Source of the DNA: an uncultured Desulfobulbaceae bacterium
Lineage (GTDB): Bacteria; Desulfobacterota; Desulfobulbia; Desulfobulbales; Desulfobulbaceae
DNA: 32,864 bases
Direction: 5' to 3'
Assembly (NCBI GenBank): GCA_947259225.1
Contig: CAMYLK010000028.1
Location: 1 to 32,864 of the forward strand
Part shown: in pieces, positions 24,262-32,864 of the stretch
How positions within the stretch are numbered: position 1 is the first letter of the stretch
Layout of the letters: the number at the start of each line of letters is the position of its first letter
Translations under genes and position numbers: made by a program
Notes under the pieces: model-generated
Databases searched by the model: none
Told to the model about the DNA's origin: nothing
What the model saw: only the letters and a program-made list of their open reading frames with translations

Positions 24262-24819
24262 ATGTCCAGTGATGTGATTGAGCAACTTCAGGAAAAGATG
24301 GAAAGCAGTGTTGATGCTTTGAAAAGAGAACTGGTCAAAATCAGGACCGGCAGGGCATCAATTTCACTTCTTGATGGGATATCAGTTGATGCCTATGGCT
24401 CAATGATGCCTCTCAACCAGGTTGGAACCCTTACTATCCCAGAGAGTCGCATGATCGCAATACAACCCTGGGACCCACAAATGCTGCCGTTAATAGAGAA
24501 AGCAATACTGTCCTCCGACCTGGGGCTGACACCTGCGAATGACGGCAAAGTGATTCGCCTTACAATCCCGCAACTGACAGAAGAACGACGTAAAGAATTT
24601 GTCAAGCAGGTAAAGAAAGTTTCGGAAGATTTCAAGGTTGCTGTCCGTAATGTACGCAGGGAAGCTAACGATACACTGAAATCCATGAAAAAAGACAAGG
24701 AGATATCAGAAGATGATATGTTCCGGCTCCAGGATGATGCCCAAAAGGCGACAGACAGCTTTATCAAACAGATCGATGAAATCAGTGCCGGCAAGGAAAA
24801 GGAAATCATGGAAGTGTGA
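24262..24819 (+). CDS. frr: Ribosome recycling factor
   Basis: The 185-residue product equals the E. coli length. It has ELVKIRTGRASISLLDGISV, PLNQVGTLTIPESRMIAIQP, and IRLTIPQLTEERRKEFVKQV, the RRF pattern of a tRNA-like two-domain protein. With EF-G it splits the ribosome after termination. An AAGGAG site precedes the ATG. The gene is 38 bases after pyrH and 24 before uppS. Confidence 0.98.
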   Translation: MSSDVIEQLQEKMESSVDALKRELVKIRTGRASISLLDGISVDAYGSMMPLNQVGTLTIPESRMIAIQPWDPQMLPLIEKAILSSDLGLTPANDGKVIRLTIPQLTEERRKEFVKQVKKVSEDFKVAVRNVRREANDTLKSMKKDKEISEDDMFRLQDDAQKATDSFIKQIDEISAGKEKEIMEV

Positions 24820-24843
24820 GGTCACTGCCATCGCCAGCTAACT

Positions 24844-25590
24844 ATGAATTCTGCCCCACCTCCGGATACCAGTGTAATCCCTGTTCATGTTGCCATCGTC
24901 ATGGACGGGAACGGCCGCTGGGCAGAGGAGCGTAAAAAACCAAGACTGCTTGGCCACAAGGCCGGAGTCAAATCTGTCAGAACTGTTGTGGAAACAGCCC
25001 GGGAGATAGGGGTCAAACATCTGACACTGTACGCATTCTCCACTGAAAACTGGGCTCGTCCGTCCTTGGAAGTCAAAGGGTTGATGAGCCTTCTTGATTC
25101 TTATCTGAAATCAGAGCGCAAGACCATGCTAAAAAATGATATCCGCCTCAAGTGCATTGGTCAGCGTAAACGCCTTCCCCCGGATGTTCGGAAGACCATG
25201 GATTGGGTCATTGATGCAACAGACCAGTGCTCGGCCATGACCCTCAATTTAGCCCTGAGCTACGGAAGCAGAAGTGAAATAGTCAGAGCTGCCAGGCAAC
25301 TGGCAGGACAGTGCGTTGACGGCCGCCTCAATGTTGATGAACTGGATGATCAGAAGCTGAGTAATCACCTGTATACTGCAGGCCAGCCGGATCCGGACAT
25401 GTTTATCCGAACCGGCGGAGAAAAGCGGTTGTCCAATTTTCTTCTGTGGCAGGTATCATACGCAGAACTTTATTTTACTGATATAAAATGGCCCGATTTC
25501 GGACGTGACCAGTTTCTTGAAGCTGTAGCTGATTTCGCTGATAGGCAGAGGCGATTTGGCAAAACCGGCTCCCAACTGAGCAAGGAGTGA
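24844..25590 (+). CDS. uppS: Undecaprenyl diphosphate synthase (isoprenyl transferase)
   Basis: The 248-residue cis-prenyltransferase makes the C55 lipid carrier for peptidoglycan and O-antigen from farnesyl and isopentenyl diphosphate. The catalytic Asp21 lies in AIVMDGNGRWAEER, followed by GHKAGVKSVRTVVE and TLYAFSTENWARP. The C-terminal FIRTGGEKRLSNFLLWQVSY and AELYFTDIKWPDF bind the second substrate. Homologous enzymes can differ in product length, which sequence alone does not fix. It lies in the frr-uppS-cdsA-dxr order found in many bacteria. Confidence 0.95.
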   Translation: MNSAPPPDTSVIPVHVAIVMDGNGRWAEERKKPRLLGHKAGVKSVRTVVETAREIGVKHLTLYAFSTENWARPSLEVKGLMSLLDSYLKSERKTMLKNDIRLKCIGQRKRLPPDVRKTMDWVIDATDQCSAMTLNLALSYGSRSEIVRAARQLAGQCVDGRLNVDELDDQKLSNHLYTAGQPDPDMFIRTGGEKRLSNFLLWQVSYAELYFTDIKWPDFGRDQFLEAVADFADRQRRFGKTGSQLSKE

Positions 25591-25596
25591 AGGACA

Positions 25597-26391
25597 GTGA
25601 CCCGTTTATTACCTGGTATAGTCATGACCTCGTTGTGGGTGCTGCTCCTCATTTACGGCCCTGCTGATCTTTTCTGGCTGGTAGTAATATGTATTGCTGT
25701 CCTGGGCCTGTATGAATACTATAAAATGACCATCGCCATCCCCATGGGTGCGCGACTGATTCAGACTATAGTTTTCAGTGTCGCCCCGGTATTGATTGCA
25801 GTGTTTCAGCGTCCCGAACTTTTCATGGCAATACTGTATGTGAGCCTGAGCGGTTCCATTCTACTTTCTCTCAAATATCATAAACGATTCGGTCATATAT
25901 TACTGTATCTGGGGTTCAGCAGCTTTGGAGCGTTATATATTGGTCTCTGTCTGGCGCACATGGTGCTGATCCGTTATCTCCCGGAAGGGGCATCATGGCT
26001 GCTTTTGCTTACCGCTGTTACAGCAGGCGGCGATACAGGCGCCTATTATATCGGGACATACTTCGGGCGCAGGAAACTCTGTCCCGAGATAAGCCCAGGC
26101 AAGACTGTCGAAGGGGCTATCGGCGGAATTCTTGCAGGTTCAATCCTGGCAGTCGCTGTCGGAATGCTTTTGCTCCCCGAATTCAGACCAGCATTGATTT
26201 TTATTGCAGCGCTGATACTGTCAGTTGTCAGTATAATAGGTGACCTTGCCGAGTCTGTAATCAAGCGGTCAGCGGGCGTAAAAGATTCCGGTACCCTTCT
26301 GTTCGGCCATGGCGGAGTGCTGGACAGGATCGATGGTATGCTGATTACCGCTCCGGTGTTGTATTACATTCTTGTTCTCGGCATTGTGTAA
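25597..26391 (+). CDS. cdsA: Phosphatidate cytidylyltransferase (GTG start)
   Basis: The 264-residue membrane enzyme makes CDP-diacylglycerol, the branch point of phospholipid synthesis. Several hydrophobic segments run through the N-terminal two thirds. The family signature near the C-terminus is present: [20 protein letters not shown] then [28 protein letters not shown] fits the D-x-x-AY-x-x-G-x-x-FG-x-xK motif. The GTG at 25597 is six bases after the uppS stop, behind AAGGAGTGAAGGA. The stop overlaps the dxr ATG by one base (TAATG). Confidence 0.95.
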   Translation: MTRLLPGIVMTSLWVLLLIYGPADLFWLVVICIAVLGLYEYYKMTIAIPMGARLIQTIVFSVAPVLIAVFQRPELFMAILYVSLSGSILLSLKYHKRFGHILLYLGFSSFGALYIGLCLAHMVLIRYLPEGASWLLLLTAVTAGGDTGAYYIGTYFGRRKLCPEISPGKTVEGAIGGILAGSILAVAVGMLLLPEFRPALIFIAALILSVVSIIGDLAESVIKRSAGVKDSGTLLFGHGGVLDRIDGMLITAPVLYYILVLGIV

Positions 26392-27548
26392 TGAAAACGA
26401 TTTCCCTGTTAGGTTCAACAGGATCCATTGGCCGGAATGTTCTGGCTGTCATACGTCAGTTTCCCTCCCGGTACAAAATAGCAGGCCTTGCAGCCGGGAC
26501 AAACATTGCTGAGCTGAAACAGCAGGCGGTTGAGTTCGACCCCCTGTACATTTCCGTGGCAGACGCAGAGCTCGCTGATAAACTCGCGGCGGAACTGCCC
26601 GCCGGATTCAGGAACAGGATTTTCTGGGGGGAAGAAGGCAACCGGAAAATAGCGACCATTGAAGAATCGGATATGCTGGTATCGGCGGTTGTCGGTGCTG
26701 TCGGTCTATTGCCTACCCTTGATGCCATAGCCGCGGGCAAGGATATTGGCCTGGCCAATAAAGAAACACTGGTTATGGCGGGAAAACTGGTCATGGAAGC
26801 GGTCCGGCGAAACGGCGTGAAGCTGTTTCCCATCGACAGCGAGCACAGCGCGATATTCCAGGCTCTGGAGGCAGGGCGCAGACAGGATGTCGGGCGCATT
26901 ATACTGACCGCTTCCGGAGGTCCCTTCAGAACAAAGCAGAAAAATGAACTCATATCGGTTACCCCGGAGCAGGCACTTGACCACCCCAACTGGGACATGG
27001 GCCAGAAAATTTCCATTGATTCAGCCACCCTAATGAACAAAGGACTTGAGGTTATAGAGGCCCGGTGGCTTTTCGATGTTGAGCCAGATCAGATTGGTGT
27101 GGTTATCCATCCCCAGTCCATAGTCCATTCACTTGTCGAATTTATAGATGGTTCTGTTGTGGCCCAGCTCGGGATACCTGACATGAGAATTCCGATCGCC
27201 TATGCATTGTCATACCCGGAACGCCTTGGTCTTGGCCTGTCAAGGCTCAGCCTGTCGCAGTGCGGTAATCTGAGTTTTGAAAAACCAGATTATGAACGTT
27301 TCCCGTCCCTGCAGCTTGCTTTTGACACACTTGAACACGGGGGCCTGAAACCGGCTGTACTCAACGCTGCCAATGAAATAGCGGTGGAGGCCTTTCTTGG
27401 CGGCAGGATTGATTTTACTGATATTGCCCGTCTGGTATCGGAAACTCTTGAAAAGGCTGATGATGGCAATGATATGGATCTTGAAGAAATTTTACAGGCC
27501 GATGCACAGGCCCGCCGCATAGCATCGGAACTCATTTCAAAGTATTAG
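26391..27548 (+). CDS. dxr: 1-deoxy-D-xylulose 5-phosphate reductoisomerase
   Basis: The 385-residue enzyme makes MEP from DXP with NADPH, the committed step of the methylerythritol pathway and the target of fosmidomycin. The nucleotide loop is GSTGSIG (8-14). The metal site is Asp149-Ser150-Glu151 in [12 protein letters not shown] plus Glu220 in [15 protein letters not shown], with the flexible loop near [11 protein letters not shown]. Length matches the family (398 in E. coli). Its start overlaps cdsA. The pathway partner ispG lies 1.9 kb downstream in the same cluster. Confidence 0.97.
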   Translation: MKTISLLGSTGSIGRNVLAVIRQFPSRYKIAGLAAGTNIAELKQQAVEFDPLYISVADAELADKLAAELPAGFRNRIFWGEEGNRKIATIEESDMLVSAVVGAVGLLPTLDAIAAGKDIGLANKETLVMAGKLVMEAVRRNGVKLFPIDSEHSAIFQALEAGRRQDVGRIILTASGGPFRTKQKNELISVTPEQALDHPNWDMGQKISIDSATLMNKGLEVIEARWLFDVEPDQIGVVIHPQSIVHSLVEFIDGSVVAQLGIPDMRIPIAYALSYPERLGLGLSRLSLSQCGNLSFEKPDYERFPSLQLAFDTLEHGGLKPAVLNAANEIAVEAFLGGRIDFTDIARLVSETLEKADDGNDMDLEEILQADAQARRIASELISKY

Positions 27549-27573
27549 AATGTTCAGTTTTATATAGGAAACC

Positions 27574-28662
27574 ATGAATTCAATAATTTCATTTATAATT
27601 GTTATCGGTGTTCTCGTTTTTGTCCACGAACTTGGTCATTTTATTTTTGCCAAAATGTTCGGGGTTCGCGTCCTGAAGTTTTCCCTTGGGTTTGGGCATA
27701 AACTTGTCAGTAAAAAATGGGGGGAAACAGAATACCTTATAAGCGCATTTCCTCTTGGTGGATATGTGAAAATGTTTGGAGAGCATCAGGGAGAAGAAGA
27801 GATCGCAACTGACGAGCAGATACGTTCTTTTTCACACAAACCTGTCTGGCAACGATTCAGTATTGTCGCAGGTGGCCCGGTATTCAACCTGTTTTTTGCA
27901 GTTTTTCTTTTCTTTGCCATGTTTTTTCTTGCCGGACTCCCGGAGCCGGTGGACACAACATCCATTGGAAAGGTTTCGCCTGAGTCGGCTGCCGAGAAAG
28001 CCGGGATTATTACGGGAGATACGATTCTCAGTATTAATGGCCAGGAAACAACATCATGGTTGGATGTGTCAAACCAGATAAAGGAGAGCGGGGGGGAAGA
28101 AGTTGTTTTATACATTGACAGGAATGGCGAAAGGGTAACCATTCATGCTGTCCCTGAAATGCAGAAAATAAAAAACATTTTCGGTGAGGAAGTCGGTGAA
28201 CGTTATATGCTTGGCATTACCCGCAGCGAGGGGGTGGTGTATACGGAAGCGTCACTTGTGACGGCTATGAGTGCTGCCTTTACTCAGACATGGAACCTGT
28301 CCTACCTGACTATAATGGGGATTGTTAAAATATTTGAGCGTGTGATACCTGCTTCAGAACTTGGCGGGCCTATTCGAATTGCTGAAATTGCAGGTCAGCA
28401 GATGGAAGCAGGGTGGATGAATTTTATTTATTTTATGGGATTGCTCAGTGTCAATCTGGGTATTTTGAACCTGCTGCCGATTCCAGTCCTTGACGGTGGT
28501 CATCTTGTTTTCCTTACGCTTGAAGGGATACGGCGGAGACCTCTCAGTGACCGGGCAATGGAAACCTTCCAGAAAGTTGGCATATTTTTGCTCGTATCTT
28601 TGATGGTTTTTGTCTTTTATAATGATATTTACCGGTTGGTTAAGGGATGGATGGGCTCCTGA
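27574..28662 (+). CDS. rseP: Site-2 protease RseP, RIP metalloprotease
   Basis: The 362-residue inner-membrane protease cuts anti-sigma factors and leftover signal peptides inside the membrane. The zinc motif HELGH is at 18-22 in the first membrane segment, and the third ligand is Asp307 in LPIPVLDGGHLVFL. One PDZ domain spans about 125-195 (IGKVSPESAAEKAGIITGDT), against two in the longer E. coli protein (450). FVHELGHFIFAKMFGVRV continues into the FSLGFG segment. The end overlaps tsaB by 16 bases. Confidence 0.95.
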   Translation: MNSIISFIIVIGVLVFVHELGHFIFAKMFGVRVLKFSLGFGHKLVSKKWGETEYLISAFPLGGYVKMFGEHQGEEEIATDEQIRSFSHKPVWQRFSIVAGGPVFNLFFAVFLFFAMFFLAGLPEPVDTTSIGKVSPESAAEKAGIITGDTILSINGQETTSWLDVSNQIKESGGEEVVLYIDRNGERVTIHAVPEMQKIKNIFGEEVGERYMLGITRSEGVVYTEASLVTAMSAAFTQTWNLSYLTIMGIVKIFERVIPASELGGPIRIAEIAGQQMEAGWMNFIYFMGLLSVNLGILNLLPIPVLDGGHLVFLTLEGIRRRPLSDRAMETFQKVGIFLLVSLMVFVFYNDIYRLVKGWMGS

Positions 28663-29372
28663 TCCTTGCCATTGAAACAGCAACCGGCTGTGGAAGTGTC
28701 AGCCTGACACGCGGTGGCAGAAACGATTTTCGCCTGCTGGCCGAGTGTACAAGCCAGCCCGATATGACCCACTCAAGACGTCTTCTGGGTTCAATACAAT
28801 GGATGATGCAGAGCGCCGGCGTGCATTGGAATGAGCTGGACGCCATCGGAATCAGTATGGGCCCGGGCAGTTTTACCGGCTTACGGATCGGGATGGCTGC
28901 TGCCAAATCAATTGCCATGGCAGCTGGTACTCCGCTCGTCGGGATACCAACTCTTGACGCACTGGTCATGTGCGCAGCTCCCGAAAACAGCCTGCTTTGC
29001 TGCCTGCTCGATGCCAGGAAACAGGAGGTGTATGCCTGTTTTTACAGGACCGATGAAACAGGCTGGCCAACTCGGATAGATGCGCCGGTGACAATTCGAC
29101 CTTCTGATTTGCTGCTGAATATCAATGAATCAGTGGTACTGGTCGGGCCGGGTGCACATGCGTATAGTGATGTTTTCCAAAACAACGAACATGTGCATAT
29201 TTTTTCTGATTTTCGTGGTCAGCCAAGAGCAGTGAATGTGGGAATACTTGCTGAAGAAAAACACAGGCAGGGCAAAACCCTGGACCCGGTGAGTGCTGCC
29301 CCCATGTATGTGCGTGCTTCAGAGGCCGAAGTAAACCTGAAGAAGAAAATGACTGAGCAAATAAGACAATAG
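28647..29372 (+). CDS. tsaB: tRNA t6A threonylcarbamoyl transfer partner TsaB
   Basis: The 241-residue product belongs to the YeaZ branch of the actin-like ATPase fold. LAIETATGCGSVSLTRGG (about 7-24) is the first phosphate loop, and the GPGSFTGLRIG signature lies at 72-82. TsaB has no catalytic site; it pairs with TsaD, TsaE and TsaC to make t6A37 in ANN-decoding tRNAs (family knowledge). Those partners are not in the window. The ATG at 28647 lies inside the end of rseP, so translation is probably coupled. Confidence 0.92.
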   Translation: MDGLLILAIETATGCGSVSLTRGGRNDFRLLAECTSQPDMTHSRRLLGSIQWMMQSAGVHWNELDAIGISMGPGSFTGLRIGMAAAKSIAMAAGTPLVGIPTLDALVMCAAPENSLLCCLLDARKQEVYACFYRTDETGWPTRIDAPVTIRPSDLLLNINESVVLVGPGAHAYSDVFQNNEHVHIFSDFRGQPRAVNVGILAEEKHRQGKTLDPVSAAPMYVRASEAEVNLKKKMTEQIRQ

Positions 29373-29401
29373 AAACAAGAGCAACCTTTTACCTTCCTGC
29401 T

Positions 29402-30490
29402 ATGATCAAGCGAAAACAAACACGGCAGATAAAACTGGGTGATATTCTCATTGGCGGAGACGCACCTATATCTGTGCAGTCAATGACTAATACAGATACA
29501 CGTGATGCCCGGGCAACAATCGCACAAATACACAAACTTGAAAAGGCCGGCTGCGAAATCATCCGTGTCGCGGTTCTCGATGAGGAGGCTGCGGCAGCCC
29601 TCAGAGAAATCAGGGAAAATATTTCTATTCCTCTGATTGGTGATATACATTTTGACTGGCGGCTGGCAGTTGCATCGATGGAGAACGGGGCGCAGGGTAT
29701 ACGGATTAATCCGGGCAATCTGGGGGGAGCGGAAAAGCTTGCCAGAGTGATTGATGCGGCAAAGGTTCACCATGTACCGGTCAGGGTAGGTGTCAACTCG
29801 GGTTCCATTGAGAAGGACCTGTTAAACAAGCATGGGTATCCAACTCCGGAAAATCCATCGTCACTCATTGAAAGCGCGCTCAGGAATGTAAAGCTGCTCG
29901 AGGAACAGGGGTTTCATGACATCAAGATTTCCATCAAATCGTCCGATACCCTGACGACCATAGCCGGGTACAGGCTGCTGTCTGAAAAGACGGATTATCC
30001 TCTGCATATCGGTGTGACAGAAGCCGGTGGCCTGATCGCCGGAACCGTTAAATCAAGCGTAGCGCTGGGGATACTGCTTTTTGAGGGTATTGGTGACACT
30101 TTTCGAATTTCCCTGACCAGGGACCCTGTCGAGGAAGTGCGGGTCGGTTATGAACTTTTGCGTGCCCTGCGCATAAGGGAAAGGGGGCCGGAAATGATTT
30201 CCTGTCCCACCTGCGGACGAACAGGTATAGACTTGTTTCCCCTTGCCGAGGCCGTGGAAAAACATCTCCAGACCATGGAGACCAAACTCAAAGTCGCGGT
30301 CATGGGATGTGTTGTTAACGGACCGGGAGAAGCACGGGAAGCTGACATCGGAATAGCCGGTGGCAACGGGGTGGGGATCATATTCAAAAAAGGGGAAATA
30401 TACAAAAAAGTGAAAGAGGATGAACTGTTGTCGGTTTTCCTGGAAGAACTGAGTAAAATGGATCGGCAAAAAAGAGACAGCGGGAAATAA
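29402..30490 (+). CDS. ispG: (E)-4-hydroxy-3-methylbut-2-enyl diphosphate synthase IspG
   Basis: The 362-residue Fe-S enzyme reduces MEcPP to HMBPP in the MEP pathway, in the cytosol. The three cluster cysteines are Cys268 and Cys271 in SCPTCGRTGID and Cys303 in MGCVVNGPGE, with Glu310 the expected fourth ligand. The TIM-barrel part shows DIHFDWRLAV and GIRINPGNLG, so this is the short bacterial form without the plant insert. No ribosome site is evident: the bases before the ATG are pyrimidine-rich (TTCCTGCT). Expression may rely on coupling to tsaB. Confidence 0.96.
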   Translation: MIKRKQTRQIKLGDILIGGDAPISVQSMTNTDTRDARATIAQIHKLEKAGCEIIRVAVLDEEAAAALREIRENISIPLIGDIHFDWRLAVASMENGAQGIRINPGNLGGAEKLARVIDAAKVHHVPVRVGVNSGSIEKDLLNKHGYPTPENPSSLIESALRNVKLLEEQGFHDIKISIKSSDTLTTIAGYRLLSEKTDYPLHIGVTEAGGLIAGTVKSSVALGILLFEGIGDTFRISLTRDPVEEVRVGYELLRALRIRERGPEMISCPTCGRTGIDLFPLAEAVEKHLQTMETKLKVAVMGCVVNGPGEAREADIGIAGGNGVGIIFKKGEIYKKVKEDELLSVFLEELSKMDRQKRDSGK

Positions 30491-30523
30491 ATATATATCT
30501 AAAAGATTATAGAGCAGGATATT

Positions 30524-32254
30524 ATGCGTTATTCACAGATGTTATTGCCAACTACAAAGGAAACACCTTCAGAAGCTGAGGTAATCAGTCACCAGTTACT
30601 GCTTCGCGGAGGATTCATACGTAAACTGACTTCCGGCATATACACCTATCTCCCCCTGGGCTTAGCCGCTATCCAGAAGGTGGCCCAGATCGTCCGTGAA
30701 GAGATGAACCGTTCCGGAGCCCAGGAACTGCTGATGCCAATGGTTCAGCCTGCTGACCTGTGGCAGGAAACCGGCCGCTGGCAGAAGTACGGTTCCGAAT
30801 TGCTTCGATTTACCGACCGGCATGAGAGAGAGTCCTGCCTGGGCCCGACCCATGAAGAAGTCATAACGGATCTCGCCCGCCGCGAACTCCAATCCTACCG
30901 GCAGCTTCCCAAAAACCTCTATCAGATACAGACAAAGTTCCGGGACGAGATCAGACCACGTTTCGGACTGATGCGGGGCCGTGAGTTTATAATGAAAGAT
31001 GCGTATTCCTTTGATGTGAGCGATGAGACCGCCGGGGAATCGTACCAGAAGATGTATGATGCGTATCACAGGATTTTTCAACGCTGTGGCCTTGATTTTC
31101 GGGCGGTCGAAGCAGATACCGGAACCATAGGCGGCTCCTTTTCCCATGAATTTATGGTATTGGCCCAGACCGGTGAGGATACCCTGGTTATCTGCGAACA
31201 GTGCAGCTATGCGGCCAATGTTGAGAAGGCAAAGGTGGCTCTTGAAGAGCAAAAAGAGGCTTCCCGGGAAGAGGTGCGGGACGTTGTGAAAGTCGAGACA
31301 CCGGGCATGAAAAAGGTAGAGAGGGTTGCCGAATTCCTGCAGGTCGAATCTGCAGACCTTATCAAGACCATGATTTATATTGCCGACGGTGAGCCGGTCG
31401 CAGCACTTGTTCGGGGTGATCGTGATGTTCAGCCTGTAAAGTTGAAAAATCTGTTAGGGGCCACCGAGGTGGAGCTGGGAGATGATGCCACGGTCTATGA
31501 TATGACTAAGCTGCCGGTGGGCTATCTCGGCCCTGTGGGCCTGCCTTTAAAGACAGTGGCTGACCAGGAGGTCATGCATATGGCGAACGCTGTCTGCGGT
31601 GCCAATGAAAAGCAGTATCACCTGACCGGGGTTCAGCCAGGGCGGGATTTTACACCGACGCTTTCCGGTGATCTTCGCCAGATAACATCTGATGACAGCT
31701 GTCCTCTTTGCGGCGGGGTATTGAGGTTGACCGAGGGAATCGAAGTCGGACATATTTTTAAACTTGGTACTGCATACAGTACAGCCATGAGCGCGACCTT
31801 TCAGGACAGCGAAGGGCAGGAAAAACCATTTGTGATGGGGTGCTACGGCATCGGAGTCAGCAGGGTTGTTGCTGCAGCAATTGAACAGAATCATGATGAC
31901 AATGGTATTGTATTCCCCCTGCCTGTATCTCCTTTCCAGGTCATTATTTTGAACCTGGGGATTAATAATGAAAAGATTTCATCGGCGGCTGAAAAACTTT
32001 ATGAAGACTTGCAGAATAGAGGTATTGAAGTCCTCTATGATGATCGTGACGAACGGCCCGGTTCCAAATTTAAAGATGCGGACCTTATCGGCATACCGTA
32101 CAGAATAACTGTTGGCAAAACCTATGAGAAAGAAGGAAAGGTTGAAATACGCCAGCGTAAGGGCGGTGAGACAGAATCGGTTGAATTCGATTTTGCCGGG
32201 GCAATGATTGATGAGAAGGTACGAGGTGAACTTACTTCTTATGTCGGCAATTAG
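30524..32254 (+). CDS. proS: Prolyl-tRNA synthetase, bacterial type
   Basis: The 576-residue class II synthetase (572 in E. coli) charges tRNA-Pro. Motif 2 is in FRDEIRPRFGLMRGREFIMK (about 142-161) with KDAYSFD, motif 3 is MGCYGIGVSRVVAAAIEQ (about 443-460). Between motifs 2 and 3 lies the bacterial insertion domain (about 225-405) that edits misactivated alanine, with PVAALVRGDRDVQPVKLKNL. The anticodon-binding domain is C-terminal (YDDRDERPGSKFKDADLIGI). A ribosome site AGGAT precedes the ATG. It is the penultimate gene of the visible cluster. Confidence 0.97.
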   Translation: MRYSQMLLPTTKETPSEAEVISHQLLLRGGFIRKLTSGIYTYLPLGLAAIQKVAQIVREEMNRSGAQELLMPMVQPADLWQETGRWQKYGSELLRFTDRHERESCLGPTHEEVITDLARRELQSYRQLPKNLYQIQTKFRDEIRPRFGLMRGREFIMKDAYSFDVSDETAGESYQKMYDAYHRIFQRCGLDFRAVEADTGTIGGSFSHEFMVLAQTGEDTLVICEQCSYAANVEKAKVALEEQKEASREEVRDVVKVETPGMKKVERVAEFLQVESADLIKTMIYIADGEPVAALVRGDRDVQPVKLKNLLGATEVELGDDATVYDMTKLPVGYLGPVGLPLKTVADQEVMHMANAVCGANEKQYHLTGVQPGRDFTPTLSGDLRQITSDDSCPLCGGVLRLTEGIEVGHIFKLGTAYSTAMSATFQDSEGQEKPFVMGCYGIGVSRVVAAAIEQNHDDNGIVFPLPVSPFQVIILNLGINNEKISSAAEKLYEDLQNRGIEVLYDDRDERPGSKFKDADLIGIPYRITVGKTYEKEGKVEIRQRKGGETESVEFDFAGAMIDEKVRGELTSYVGN

Positions 32255-32290
32255 TAATACCGGCTCAGGAGAAAGAATAAACAGTTTTTT

Positions 32291-32864
32291 ATGACAACAA
32301 TCCAGGGACTCCTTGCCTTAACATCGGGCTACCTGCACGATGTAGATCTCAAACCGCTGCAGCATGCCTTCGAGTTTGTCAGTGAACGGCATGCCGATAC
32401 GGTACACTCTTCTTCCGGGGAGTCCTATGTCCAACACCTCGTTGAGGTCGCGACAACCCTTGCCACCATGAAACTTGACCTGGACACTATCGTGGCCGGG
32501 ATGCTGCACGGGACCCTTAAGGAAGGGGTTGCCGACCTGGAGGAGTTGGAAGACCTTTTCGGGGCTGATGTCGCGAAAATTGTAAACGGGACCACCCGTA
32601 TTACAAATGTCCACTACAGCAGCGCGCTGGCGCACCAGGCAGAAAATATCAGGAAGCTTTTCCTGGCAATGAGTGCGGACATTCGTGTTCTCCTCGTCAG
32701 ACTTGCCGACCGGCTGCAGGATATGGTGACCCTCGATTCTGCTTCAAAGGAACACCAGAGTAATACAGCGCGAGAAACCATGGACCTGTACGCACCGCTT
32801 GCCAGTCGACTCGGTATTGACTGGATGAAGCGCGAACTGGAAGACCTTGCCTTTCAGTATCTCT
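32291..32864 (+). CDS. RelA/SpoT family (p)ppGpp enzyme, N-terminal part (partial)
   Basis: The first 191 residues are in the window; the rest lies beyond the 3' edge. The fold of the RelA/SpoT N-terminal HD domain is clear: HAFEFVSERHAD, SGESYVQHLVEVATTLATMK, FGADVAKIVNGTTRITNV and LAMSADIRVLLVRLADRLQD. The HD pair is His73-Gly74 (MLHGTLKEG), where hydrolases have LLHDxxEDT. The ADRLHNM motif reads ADRLQDM. The SGE-preceding arginine is also absent. I infer a weak or dead hydrolase and so a RelA-like synthetase; its synthetase domain is not visible. The AGGAG site is 18 bases from the ATG, unusually far, and no other in-frame start exists before the upstream stop. Confidence 0.9.
   Translation, partial: MTTIQGLLALTSGYLHDVDLKPLQHAFEFVSERHADTVHSSSGESYVQHLVEVATTLATMKLDLDTIVAGMLHGTLKEGVADLEELEDLFGADVAKIVNGTTRITNVHYSSALAHQAENIRKLFLAMSADIRVLLVRLADRLQDMVTLDSASKEHQSNTARETMDLYAPLASRLGIDWMKRELEDLAFQYL

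Overview
The window is a bacterial chromosome segment of moderate GC content. Gene order and protein features (zinc-binding S4, S14 and L36, a short EF-Ts, a large multihaem c-type cytochrome, a GsuK-like potassium channel) suggest an anaerobic deltaproteobacterium in the broad sense (Desulfobacterota, perhaps near Desulfobulbales). That placement is inference from gene content; no 16S gene is present. About 80% of the window is conserved housekeeping DNA.

Region 1 (1-15330, + strand) is one long translation/transcription gene block: the tuf 3' end, then the S10 cluster (rpsJ to rpsQ), the spc cluster (rplN to secY, then map directly, with no adk between), infA, rpmJ, and the alpha cluster (rpsM, rpsK, rpsD, rpoA, rplQ). 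Four ribosomal genes start with TTG (rpsC, rpsE, rpsM, rpsD). A near-consensus promoter lies before infA, two back-to-back hairpins lie between rpsJ and rplC, and a strong intrinsic terminator follows rplQ.

Region 2 (15331-21962) is the accessory part. It holds a YkgJ-family cysteine-cluster protein whose candidate promoter overlaps the rplQ terminator, and a 496-base gap with two candidate promoters. A 13-haem exported cytochrome follows, with beta-rich and Ig/Kre9-like C-terminal domains and a run of nine G inside the gene. Convergent to it is a K+ channel with two RCK units. The region ends in a 688-base gap dense in inverted repeats and finishing in the rpsB leader.

Region 3 (21963-32864, + strand) is a second housekeeping cluster: rpsB, tsf, pyrH, frr, uppS, cdsA, dxr, rseP, tsaB, ispG, proS and the 5' part of a RelA/SpoT gene. 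It joins translation (S2, EF-Ts, ribosome recycling, ProRS, the t6A tRNA factor TsaB) with isoprenoid and envelope precursor synthesis (Dxr, IspG, UppS, CdsA), membrane stress proteolysis (RseP) and the stringent response. The RelA/SpoT N-terminus has lost the HD hydrolase residues, which suggests a synthetase-biased enzyme.

I found no CRISPR array, prophage, transposase, tRNA or rRNA gene. The least explained parts are the cytochrome with its flanks and the structured gap before rpsB. I saw nothing that amounts to a clearly new multi-gene system.
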